64,000 nt of DNA from Massariosphaeria phaeospora. Taxonomy: Eukaryota > Ascomycota > Dothideomycetes > Pleosporales. Positions within the stretch are counted from its first letter, which is position 1; every line of letters starts with the position of its first letter. The notes beneath the pieces were generated by a model. The model searched no databases and was not told the origin of the DNA. It was given only the letters and a program-made list of their open reading frames with translations. Below, piece after piece: positions 45,231 through 55,926 of the stretch. A program made the position numbers and the translations under genes. Location: assembly GCA_011032825.1 (NCBI GenBank), contig JAADJZ010000015.1, positions 62,001-126,000 of the forward strand. Reading direction: 5' to 3'.

Positions 45231-48200
45231 TTGGTGCGTTGCAGAATACCTCGTACACCCCAAAAACGGTAAGGGGTGAGAGGTAGGGGGCAAAAGGAGG
45301 TGCTAAACCCGATAGGGGTTCGGATCCGGCGCTTCCGGTGGCGCATTCTCTGTAGCCCAGTTTTCGCAGGCGCTCAATGATCTTATTGAATCTTCACATC
45401 CAATTCATCTACTATCATCAGTTTTAGCTTCGTGAGATGCCCCGGGCGCCCCCAAACTGTTTGCCACTAGCGACTGGCCATCGGTTAGAGCATGAATTGC
45501 TGCAGAGAGTTATCTAGCGCCTTGAAGCTGGCCTTAATGATAGCCAAATCCATCGAGAGACTAGTGTAGGGCGAGCCTGTATAGGCAAAATTCGACTTAG
45601 TATCGAGCAATAGAGTCAGCCGTATCCTCCGGTTACTGTCAAACCTGGCTGAAAAGGACATCTCCGTCAGATACACAAGGACGGCCTACTCGATTTCATC
45701 CACGGCAGAACTGAGCTGTACCTTGACGAGATAACGGAGTTCGTGTACGACAAGTACGGGATTAAGACGTTAAAGTGTACTATCTCAAGATACCTAAAGT
45801 CTATACAGTAGAGTTACAAGGTGGCTGAAAAGACGGCGCGCGAGCGCAGCGAGCCTCTGCGAGCTCTGTTTAGAGCTCGCCTTCAAGGTTAGAGAGCCGA
45901 TCAAGTTGTCTGTTTGGATAAGTCTGCTGCCAACGAGCGTACGGGGGATAGGAGACGTGGATGGGCGCCTATTAATCAGCCCTGCCGTTTAAGCTACGCT
46001 GTCAAACGATCAGAGAGATAGAGCTTGTTGCTAGCGTTAACAATTGATGGCTACTTTACCTATACAATCTTCTAGGGGGCTATCAACGCAGAGATCTTTG
46101 AAGATTTCCTAGAGCATTAGGTGCTGCCACATTGCCAGGCGTACCCAGCTCCGAGATCCATCATAGTAATAGACAACGCTTCAATCCATCGATCGGATCG
46201 TGTACGTCAGCTCTGTCGCGATCGGAGCGTTGTTTTAGAGTACCTGCCGCCGTACTCACCCGACTACAATCCAATTGAGCAGTTATTTAAGAAGTTAAAG
46301 AGTTGGCTGCGTAAAAACAACAGGGACGCCGCCGTAGTTGAAAACTACGGGTATTACCTGGATTACGCTGTACAGCGTTGCTGCTACGAGCTAGCAGATA
46401 ACCTGTTCAAGCACTGCTAATATGTGTTTGATAGGGAGGCGTAGAGAGAAGCGTCAGTATTTGTTACACTCGAAATATCGCTCAAACTGCTACAGCAATG
46501 CGACAACACTACAACGCGATAAATTAATTGCAAAAAAATACAGACGCGACTCAGACCTATACAAATAGTTAGCTTGTTTATTATTAGACAATAATACGAT
46601 GGCGTTGTGTTGTTTTGTAAGTACTGAGGGTATCTCACCTCATTTTCGTGCCGACGCGTTTACACCTACATTTCCCTTTGGCTACGCATCGCTACCATCA
46701 CGCTGCTGCCTCTGCAGCGCAGCGCTCTCGCCAAATGGCGCTGCAGGTGCGAAGGGGCCAACTCCGCCGTCACTCGGCGCGCTGGCGCTGCTACTTTCTC
46801 TTGCCTGCCTCTGCTCTCTCGCCTCATCTTTCTCTCGCCGCCGTAGCCTACTCTGCCGTAGCTGCTCGTTGCCTACTCGTATACGCTCTCTGTCAACCGC
46901 TGTGAGGCCAGTGTATTGATAGCGCCACCGGGAAGCGGCGTCTCGTAGCAGAGAGAGGTAGGCTAGCTTTTTGCAGAAGTAGTTCGTCCAAATCTCGTAC
47001 GTCAAGCCTGTTTCTGCGCTGTTATCTATCATCTGGTTAACGTTGTACATGCCACTGTAAAACACCTCTTTTCTAACCCATCTAACCAATCTATAGGCGC
47101 TGGGGTCGCTCTTCTCTTACCACTCAAAGAAGTGCTCTGTGTGTATCTTGATCTCAAATAAGGCCTCGTAGGCAATTGGCGGCTAGCTACCTAGCGCTAT
47201 ACGCTCTCGAACAGGTACGTTTAGATTGACTAGATGTTGCTGCAGCGGCGCCGGAAAAACCTGTAGCGCCGGCTAAAGCGCTATGAGAAACTAGCTGGCA
47301 GATTTGGCTGCTAAATCTCGTAGCTGTGCTTCCAAAACTTTTCGCTGCAGCGCCTCGAGAGTTTCTCGCTCGCTACCTCTCTCGCCGTTATCACTGCCTA
47401 TAAAACTGCTAGCTCTCGTTGAGCAACCGCCCGTACGACGTTTTCGCCTGTTTTCAGATGCCCGATCGTCTTTATACTTGAGCAGCGCCAGCCTCACGAT
47501 ATCCGACGGCGCCTGTGTACTGGATTGGCCGTTTTGGCACTCTCTCGCCTACATCGCGATGATATGGCCATTAGCTGGGTAATAGTTCTCAAAACGCTCA
47601 ACGTCGCTTTGTGGCACCTAGCAAACGTATCCTCTGTTCCAGCAGCTAGCGTTTTGACACTGCCAACGATCTCTGATGCCTACAACAGGACCGTCTTCGG
47701 CAACCTCTGCCTGTATTGCCTGATCAAGGCCTTCCTCTTGAATCTGGGTAGCGATTTGTGAGCGAATTCGAACTGCTGCACTCGCGCGAGGTAGCGCTCG
47801 CTGAGAGGCAGCTAGTGTATCCTCCGTTAGAACTAGGTCGAAGTCTATGTGAGTTCTGTAACCTGTATCCTTTATAAGCTGCTAAGCTAACAACTTAACG
47901 CGCTCAAACGTTATTTGATCATCTCTGCGAACTACTTTTACAGCCTTATCTTTCTTGTTCTGCCTCTCTAGGTATACGGTGGCGCATATGCTTCGGATGC
48001 TCACTCGGCGAGGTGCGAGATCCTTAACTACTCAATTCGCCTATTGCCACAATCTCGTGCGATCCACGATCGCAAGGGAGTAGTTAAGCTCGCTGTCGTT
48101 GGCTTTAGGTATACTATTTTTATCAGGATCCCCAAACGAAGCTCTCCATCGTACATCTACAACACCTGCAGGATCTTCATCTAATAGCGATCGCGATCGC

Positions 48201-48909
48201 TGGCGGGCACCCGAACGAGGCACCGGCGACTCAAACGCTTGAGTTAATCCTGCCTGAGATACCGGTATCTGAGAGGCGGTCTCTGCAGCGCCTGCAATCT
48301 TTGCAAACTCATTACTACCCTCTCCCTTATCGTTATCCGCTAACTCAAGATCCTCAGGCGCTGGGTCGCTCGGCGGCTCACTCAGCAGCTCGTCCTCATC
48401 GTATTCAGCAATAAACAGAGATTTTGCGGCCGCCGCCGATGGCTCGATTTGAGTGTTGCCAGAAATCTCGCCCAACGGTTTACGCTGCGCCGGCGCCGGC
48501 GCCGGCGGATCGATCGGATCCTGTACAGGTTGCTTGCCCTGCCTCTTGTTAACCCTCGCTCTCTTTGTACTCCATGGATTAATGCCCTGTTCAAACGGCG
48601 TGGGCGTTTTGCGCAGGCGTTTGCTAACAAAAGTAGACATCGAGTTCGGATAACGCACAGGCGGGCGGAGAAAACACAGCGCTCGAATTGGCTACTAAGC
48701 TACCTGCTACTCAACACCAAATCTGAGCCTTACGTTTAAGTTGAAAATAACGACGATAGAGACCAAATATAGTTTGTATAGCGCTGGCATAGGCAAAACA
48801 TATTTTATAGTACTAATTTGGGCGTGGCTAGATGTTTTGCCAATAGCCCGACAATCAGCCGAGCCTCTATCCCCTTTTTGGGGTGTACGAGGTATTCTGC
48901 AACGCACAA
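45231..48909. mobile_element. TIR element of 3.7 kb with DD34E transposase remnant plus an opposing unknown ORF
   Basis: Inverted ends 45231-45266 and 48875-48909 (TTG(G)TGCGTTGCAGAATACC...CCCCAAAAA) differ by one base insertion and are flanked by TA. On the plus strand (about 45660-46420) a DD34E transposase is readable: DKSAANERTGDRRRGW, IVIDNASIHRS and SPDYNPIEQLFKKLK with 34 residues between the last Asp and Glu, but with several in-frame TAG stops. On the minus strand (48658 to about 46680) lies a second decayed coding region: start MSTFVSKRLRKTPTPFEQGI, a Cys-bearing RWQCQNASCWNRGYVC, and a basic end RWVRKEVFYSG. Its family was not recognised. The element may be two-gene or composite. 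Confidence 0.6.
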
Positions 48910-49713
48910 TATTATCCCCTTGTGTCGCAGTCGACGACGGTGGCTCTAGCCCTTTGCCTCTGCTCGCGGTTTTGGCTGATGGCTTCGGAGCACCTAGATC
49001 TTGCCTACTTTTAGCGACCTGTACTTGGCTTATGCGCGCTATCTTGGCCTTCGGCGTAGCCGCACCTGCCTTCGACGCAGCACTCTTTCGTTTCTAACTA
49101 CGTTTCTTCATGCCCGTAGCAGCACCTTCTGCCTCTGCTGCCGCACTTGCGACATTTCTAGCTTCTTTAGCAGCCTTTTTGACCTTTTTCTTCGCTTCTT
49201 TGGCGTTCGTTACAGCGCGTTCTGCTCGCTTCTTCTCGAAGTCCTCATAGGTCGCCACTCTTGCTGTACCTATTACCTTTCGATTAGCTGCTCGGCGAGC
49301 TTTTCCTTTATTGTTGATCTTAGCTAAGAACTAATTTCGATTGTAAAGGAGTGCAATTTTGGCAAGGTACGTCTGAGTAGCATTTGCTACCTTCTGTTGA
49401 AGCTTCGCCTTGTGCTAGCTGCTCGCTTCATTATTAAGAACCCGTTTGATCCTGTTAAGTAGCGACGCTAAAGCCTCTCTAGATACTGGCGTTACAGGCG
49501 TAGGCAGTGCTTTGTAGTCTAGACAAAAATCCACTCTTAGCTTATTAGTAGTTGAAATAGTTAGCTTTACTAGGGGTTTAGGGATTTCCGCAAGAACTCT
49601 TCTAGAATTGAATAGAAATAAACCGCTTTCTCTCTAGGCTCTAAGGATGTTAGTTTTCGTAAACGCCCTCTCCTTTGCCAGGCTATACAGATAAGTAAAG
49701 GCAGGCACGCGGG
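48910..49713 (-). pseudogene. Fot1/pogo transposase, C-terminal remnant
   Basis: On the minus strand from about 49704 the frame reads FTYLYSLAKERAFTKTNIL, then GLFLFNSRRVLAEIPKPL, then TPVTPVSREALASLLNRI and a long Lys/Ala-rich tail (ANRKVIGTARVATYEDFEKK). This is the C-terminal layout of fungal Fot1-type (DDE_1) transposases. TAG replaces a likely Trp before RESGLF. The left end abuts the 3.7-kb element and the right end abuts the TA of the next Tc1 element. Confidence 0.6.
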
Positions 49714-49715
49714 TA

Positions 49716-51127
49716 GCAAAATAAGCCGAACTCAGAACGCCGAAAATCAGCCGAAATGCCGCCACGTCTCTTCCACCAGCTTATTTAATACCAAATTAAG
49801 ACAAATAATCATTAAAATGCCTACTACTCGTTCCCAATCAATTGCGCAAGCTAATAAGGCTGTTTCTCACTACACCCATCACGATACGCCTACAAAAGCA
49901 GCTGTTCTAGCAGCTTGTAAGGCTCTCGACGACCGCGGTATCAAGGGCTATAAAGAGTCAATATTCCGTGAATACGGTGTAGGAAAAACACAGGGATGGG
50001 AGATATTGAGGCAGGGCAGAGCTCGGAGGCATCTAGGACCTGATACGGATCAGAATGAAACCCGTGGAAGGCCTCCTCTTATCAGCCTTATTAAGCTTCG
50101 AAAGCTTGAGCGTATAGTGGAGGATTTCGACGTCGAATCACGCTTAATGAGCTGGGAAACTCTTGCGTACGAATCAGGGCTTGACGTTAGTAAGGATACT
50201 ATAAGAAGAGCTATAGGGACTCTCAATTATCATAAGTGTTTAGCCTGTAAGAAAGGCTGGGTCAATAAAGCTACTGCAGAGAGGCGTAGGGAGTACGCTG
50301 AGGTTATGTACGAGCGCTATCCACACAAGAAGGACTAGCACTATGTACGATTCTCCGACGAGGTGCATATAGGCCTTGGTCCTCAAGGGCAGCTTCGAAT
50401 TATCTGGAAACCTGGTCAGCGCTATTGCAACAACTGTATTCAACACAGCGCCGATCCTACAGATGTAGACAAGAAGAAACTCCACTGTTGGGCAGCGGTA
50501 GGGTACAGATTCAAATCACCATTGATTTTCTATGAGATCAAAGGCAATACCAACGGCAAGATGACCCAGAAGGACTACATCAACCAGATACTCGAACCAG
50601 TGGTGAAACCATGGATAAACCACCAAGAAGACTTTGTATTAGAAGAGGATAGAGACTCTGGCCATGGCCCTAGCCATAGTAATATTGTCAAGGACTGGAA
50701 GCGTAACAATGGCCTACAATTCTACTTCAACTGCTCATTGTTACCTAACCTCGCGCCTATTGAAAACGCCTAGGGTCCTATGAAGCAATACGTACGCCGA
50801 TACTCTTACTGGGATGTAGAGACTACAAAGGAGCTTACAGTAGAGGGCTAGGACAGTGTAAAACAAGGATATATTAATGAGCAGGTAGAGAGTATGCCTA
50901 AAAGGTTGCTTGATGTAAAGGACGCTGGCGGCGCTATGACTGGGTGGTGAGCCTTCTACAGGACCTCAACACTAGCAAGATCTCTGTATACGATTTATAC
51001 TAGTACTGTACAGCCTCACGCAAAATATCAACTTATTTAAGTGCTGCGTTGTCTGTATACGCTCCTATTTTGTGTGGTGTTGAGGACTCGGGTGCACTTC
51101 GGCTGATCTGAGTTCGGCGTATTTTGC
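49716..51127 (+). mobile_element. Tc1-like element A with TAG-interrupted transposase
   Basis: Left end GCAAAATAAGCCGAACTCAG (TA before it) is mirrored at the right end by CTGAGTTCGGCGTATTTTGC, ending at 51127. The transposase starts at 49817 (MPTTRSQSIAQANKAVSHY), with RGRPPLIS, catalytic FSDEVHIG, LEEDRDSGHG and PNLAPIEN. TAG stops at 50336, 50771 and 50849 each align with TGG (Trp) codons in element B. The right TA is not seen because the large palindrome starts within this end. Confidence 0.7.
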
Positions 51128-51566
51128 GTGGCGCGTGGCAGGCCATATTCGGCACCCCATTTCTGGGTGTACGCGGGCGTACTCAGTGTACGCCTGCACG
51201 GCGTTCTGCCGAGGTTCACCCGACGAACATCAAAACTTTGGACGACAGAGGCTCTAGAGGTGCTGGCTGCGCGCGCACCTGCAGCACAACCTCCACAGCG
51301 ACTCAAAATACCTGCGCTTTGAACAAAGCTGTGAGATTTGTATGCGACAGCGATACAAACTCTCGCAGCCTTTTTCTACCGTGTGGTTGTTGCGTAGGGT
51401 CGCTGCAGGTGCGCGCGCAGCCAGCACCTCTAGAGCCTCTGTCGTCCAAAGTTTTGATGTTCGTCGGGTGAACCTCGGCAGAACGCCGTGCAGGCGTACA
51501 CTGAGTACGCCCGCGTACACCCCGAAATGGGGTGCCGAATATGGCCTGCCACGCGCCACGCAAAAT
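51121..51566. repeat. 446-bp palindromic (foldback) element
   Basis: The arms 51121-51285 and about 51402-51566 are inverted copies of about 165 bp with very few differences (for example TTTCTGGGTG against CCGAAATGGGG), around a spacer of about 116 bp. The outer ends read ATTTTGCGTGGCGCG and its complement. No coding capacity beyond mirrored short frames. It overlaps the last 7 bp of element A. It could be a foldback MITE or an inverted duplication. Confidence 0.75.
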
Positions 51567-51658
51567 TCCCCGCACACCCAAAAAATCGCGCATCACTTCA
51601 GATGAATGCGCACCCACCACACTGCCTTTTTACGACCTGATTTCTGTATATAATTAAA

Positions 51659-52760
51659 TTGGCTGATTATGACAATCGATTACCACATGATACACCTAAA
51701 AAAGCGAAAGTTCAAGGTGCGATTGAGTATATGGAGGCCCGCGGGATTGCTCACTCAAAGGAGGACGTTTTCCGCTACTATGAAGTCTCCCATCGCCAGG
51801 GATGGGCAATGATCTCTAAGGGCAGCGCCGATAGGCGTCACCATAACCAGGAGGGTGAAGAGCGTAGGGGTAGGCCTCGTAAGCTTACTGCAAAAGATAT
51901 ACGTGAGATGCATAGGATCATTCAAACAGAAGGTTTTGAAGCGCGCTGTCTCACATGGGAGCAGCTAGCTTGGGAGGCTGGCATTGAGGGCGTACATGGC
52001 GATACAGTAAAGAGAGCTCTCGGCAGTATGAGCTATCATAAGTGTATTGCCTGCAGGAAAGGATGGTGTAACGAATCCTCTGCTAAAAAGCGTAAAGCTT
52101 GGGCAGAGGAGGCTCTCAAACAGCGCCCACAAAAGGAGGACTGGAGAATCGTACGGTTTTCAGATGAGGTTCACTTCGCTATCGGTCCCCAGGGCAAGGT
52201 CTACATTATACGGAAACCAGGCGAGCGTTACTGCGCCGATTGTATACAGCATCAAAACGATCTAACACCAGAGGAAAAGGAGCTCAAGAAAGTACACGCC
52301 TGGGCGGCCGTTGGCTACGACTTCAAATCAGCTCTCAAGTTCTACACTATCTCATCAAACAGCAACGGAAAGATGACCCAGCGGGCGTACATTAATCAAA
52401 TCCTAGAGCCTATCGTCAAGCCCTGGATTAACAGCAAACAACGCTTCATATTAGAAGAAGATGGGGATTCTGGCCATGGCCCTGGACCTTCAAATATTGT
52501 ACGCACCTGGAAAAGTAAACACAGTCTTGAGTACTACTTCAATTGCCCTGCTTCGCCTGATCTATCACCTATAGAGAATTGCTGGCAGCCACCTAAACAG
52601 TACATCAAGAAGTTTCCACACTGAGATGAACAGGATACACGGGAATTGGCACTAGAAGGATGGGATAAGGTTACGCAGAGGTTCATTAATGAACGTATTG
52701 ATCAGATGCCTCAAAGGCTTCAAGATGTATTAGAGAATGATGGGCAGATGACTGGCTTCT
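51659..52760 (+). pseudogene. Tc1-like transposase B, nearly complete
   Basis: Paralogue of element A's transposase. The frame is open from a TTG at 51659 (the expected ATG seems lost) to a TGA at 52622-52624, and continues after it (DEQDTREL...QMTGF) to about 52761. Catalytic blocks FSDEVHFA, LEEDGDSGHG and PDLSPIENCW are all present. The TGA replaces a Trp found as TGG in element A. Its terminal repeats were not found with confidence. Confidence 0.65.
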
Positions 52761-52823
52761 GATGGTGGAAATCTGGCGCCGAATTGACCCCTATACACCC
52801 CCAAAACACCATAAAATATAGTA

Positions 52824-53398
52824 CGCTTAACGCGTGCACCTCTATAAGCGTGTGTATTGTCCTTACTAACTAAGACTTTCACAGAATTTAGCATACTTAG
52901 CATAACGCTAGTTTCGTCCATGTTATAAACGTTCTCTAGAAGGATGTCTAGCTCATATAGCACCGGCCCAATTACCTCAAACCAATACTTAACCTTATCA
53001 TAAATTTTGAGCCGGCTCTAGTCCTGCGGCCTGTTCTTCTTCGCTACGATCTCTAGACGGTGTTTCTCAAATGCCTTAGCCTAGTTCGGGCCGGGCGGCT
53101 TGAGTGGCCTGTCCGCTAGGGGTCGATTGCGAGTAGCACTGAATGCTATCGCAGCTATATGCTTCATCCGCACAGGTGTTCCGAAAGCCTTTTGTTGTAG
53201 CAGGAACTCGACGACTGCGTTCGCTTCGTACGGGGTAAGGTACCGCTATTTTTGGGCTTTGGCCTGTATTAATTCTCGCTCGAGTTTGCGATGACCGAGG
53301 GTAGAGAGAGGCACGTTGAAATGTGCTGCTCGAGCCGCGAGAGTGTCAGGTATGCCATCGGGAAGTGCTTCGGTCAATGCTCGAGTAGCTGGATCCAT
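52824..53398 (-). pseudogene. Fot1/pogo transposase, N-terminal remnant
   Basis: From an ATG at 53398 the minus strand reads MDPATRALTEALPDGIPDTL, then an HTH region (RYLTPYEANAVVEFLL), then LENVYNMDETSVMLSMLNSV and KVLVSKDNTHAYRGARVKRT, the start of the DDE_1 domain with its first Asp. TAG codons replace likely Trp/Gln at three places. It breaks at about 52823. The middle of the enzyme, with two catalytic acids, is absent; the C-terminal part is at 49.7-48.9 kb on the same strand. Confidence 0.65.
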
Positions 53399-54489
53399 GG
53401 TGATTAGTTCACTGTGGTTCTAGTTCTGGATAGGGGGAGAGGAACACAGCTCAGCGTGTGCCAGCGTGTGCCAGCGCGTGCCAGTGCGAAGCTGTGCAAT
53501 GCGTTGCAGACATATTGCTATTTACAGATTATTAATGCGCTACAGGGCACGTGTAAGTAGAAGAATTTGATACAGTAAGTTACACGGCCGCTAATGCATA
53601 TCAGGGAGCGCTAGAGGAGCACGCTAAGTTGAAAAATCATGAACCTCTTGTTACAAACAGAGACGATACCAGGTATCGTAAACCAAGCAACGACGTGGGA
53701 AGGTTGTTAGGGCTTGCCAGTGCGCAAGACGGGAGTACAACGATGCGTGGGGCAAGGTTAGGTAAGCAAGGATCACGTGACGTGCTCAGCACGCTCAGTG
53801 GTCTTGGCACTGAGGAGACCGAGCAGAGGTCGCTCAGTGAGATCGGCGCGCTCAGCACTGAGCACACCGAGCAGACCGAGCAGGACGCTCTTGGCGGAGA
53901 ATTATGGAACTATATAGATTGGCAGGATCTCCTTTACAGTTCTGATTCTTCGTAGTTAACTCTCCTAAGTACATCTCATACATAGATTGAATCTATAAGC
54001 AACGGCTGTGTACTTTGTTATTCTATTCAAGATAGAATTAGATTGCTCCCCTTGGTTGTCAACAAGCCCTCCGAACACAGAACAATCCCTCAGGCGGAAT
54101 CTCCGAGTTCCGATCACGATTCACGATTACCTTCGGTAAGAGAACACCCCTGATAACACCTCTCTTTCCGATCGCCGAAACTCCCGGAAGATACAACCCT
54201 GAGCGCTAATCGACTTTAATTTTTGATTGTTGATTCTCCTATAGTAGCGCTAGCATAATATGGCTCTGAAATCGAGAGTTCTGTCGATAGTCCTTGTTGA
54301 ACAGGGGTAAAATGGTTAGAGCAGATCCGGAGGTCATGACGAAATGATCGACAGCGCTATCAACGAGATGGTATTTTTATATTCAGACACCGGCATTAGG
54401 TGCAGAAATAGCTAGATATACCTAGTACGCTAGCTTTATCTTCATCTACTTGCGCAGGGGAGACTTAGGATGATTAGTATGTGTAGTCA
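53399..54489. other. Decayed sequence at the right end of the island
   Basis: Contains a short GTGCCAGC-type tandem repeat near 53456-53483 and a 108-codon frame (53629-53955) with repeated CACTGAG/GACCGAGCAG units, of no recognised family and possibly retroelement-derived. The remainder has stops in all frames. Confidence 0.4.
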
Positions 54490-54531
54490 TCTCGTTACGG
54501 AGTGGTTCTCGCTACGTAGTGGGGGATATTA
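54490..54531 (-). repeat. Right terminal inverted repeat of the 18-kb island
   Basis: Perfect inverse of 36438-36479, all 42 bases. The last two bases TA are the presumed target-site duplicate. Only 30 bp separate it from the stop of CWC25. Confidence 0.75.
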
Positions 54532-54561
54532 CTGTCAAGAGGATGGTTTGATTGTTCCCGA

Positions 54562-55581
54562 CTAGACCCCTGCCATGTAACCCTGTCGACCCCTAGCCAT
54601 GATATCGCCCAGATCCATGTTCTCACCGGCGTTGATGCGCAACCGGCTGTCCCCCTTCTGCAGGCGCTTTTCAGCCTCAGCCGCATCCTTCTGGTCCTGG
54701 TCTCGAACCCGCTGGGTGCGCTGGAGTTCGAAGGTCGTAGCGTCTTTCTGCATAGCAGCCAGGCGTTCTCCAGCGTCGGAGCTGTTTCGCTCGCGATATC
54801 GATTGTGGGACGGCCGCTCGCGATGGTAGGGAGATCGTGACCGATGCCGTCGGTCGCTGTGATAGTGCCTCCTGTCGCTCTCCCTGTCATTATACCGATC
54901 ACTGTCCCTGCGGTGGCTCTCCCTATCCCTATGCCGGTCGCTATTCCTGTCCCGGTGCCGGCCCCCGTCCCTCTCACGATCTTTGTCTCGCTTGTCATCT
55001 TGCTTTGCCCTCTTCTGGGCTTCCTTCACAGCCTTGATCTGCATCTCCATCTTCTGCTTCTGGATGATCAGGAGCGGGTCTTCGAGCACCTTCTTCTTCG
55101 TGTCGCGCGCCGAGTTTGCGTCCAGGGCGAGAGGATCGATGCCGACGGCCGCGCCTTTCTGCAGGCTCTGCGTGTCGGCCTTCAACAGTCCGTCGATGCG
55201 TCGCTTGCCAAGTAGATAGCCTTCGCGCTCTTCTGTGACGACGCCGCTGTCGGCGCTGGGTCCGGAGTACATCCACTCCACGCGCTTCGATACGGCCTTG
55301 CCACCTGCCGCTTCTTGCAATCGTTGTAGTTCTTCAATCTGCCTCTCCTCCTCGCGCTCTTTGCGTAGCTTCTCGATCTGCTTGCGCTCCTCGAGGGCCG
55401 CCTTCTCTTCTTTCCTGTTTTAGAGTTAGCACTGTCCGGCTTCACGGCAGATGAGTACACATACCACACTCGCTCTCTGTTCTTGCCTAGTCCGGTGTGC
55501 CATGACTTTTTGAGGTTCACTGCGAAATGTTAGCACAGTATCAAGTGATGAAGATGGGTTTTACTCACGATCACCACCCAT
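54562..55581 (-). CDS. CWC25: Pre-mRNA-splicing factor CWC25
   Basis: Exons 55581-55569, 55519-55465 and 55414-54562 give about 306 residues. The N-terminus MGGDLNLKKSWHTGLGKNRERVW is the CIR_N-type motif of CWC25, spread over the tiny first exons. A Glu/Lys/Arg helix (EERQIEELQRLQEA) and VEWMYSGPS follow, then a long Arg/Asp/Ser stretch (RHRDRNSDRHRDRESHRR) and a C-terminal DLGDIMARGRQGYMAG. It acts in the nucleus in the first catalytic step of splicing. The extreme RD/RS repeats also create long shadow frames on the other strand. Confidence 0.85.
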
Positions 55582-55926
55582 GACTCAGACGCGCAGCAGA
55601 AATTCCGATTTTTCTAATACGGGGAAGAACACGAGCTCTGGGGGTGCGGGTAGATGTTGGAGAGGCGCCAGGCGGTGCTGTTAACCAGGTAGACGATGGT
55701 TGATGGTTAGGCGTGAAGTGTGGATGGTTGATGGTAAGGTGCGAAGTGGTGGTGGTGTGGTGATGTGGGTGGTGTGGGGGATGGAGTGGCTTTACCTACC
55801 TCATAGCCAACGCCAAGCGCCAAGCCTGTATTACATAACCCCAACCTTCCGCGCCTTCCCCGCAAAACTTCCGAACGTTCAGAAATTATCTGCTGCATTT
55901 ACCTCGTTCACGCCCACGACATCGCA
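55582..55926. promoter_or_regulatory. Divergent promoter between CWC25 and ESF2
   Basis: 345 bp between two outward-facing genes for RNA processing. The middle (55690-55790) is strongly G/T rich on the plus strand with repeated GGTGGTG/GATGGTT. No defined element recognised. Confidence 0.4.

Noticed and set aside
45485..45676. Minus-strand small ORF in the 3.7-kb element
   Set aside because: It lies opposite the degenerate start of the DD34E transposase and has no recognisable motif.
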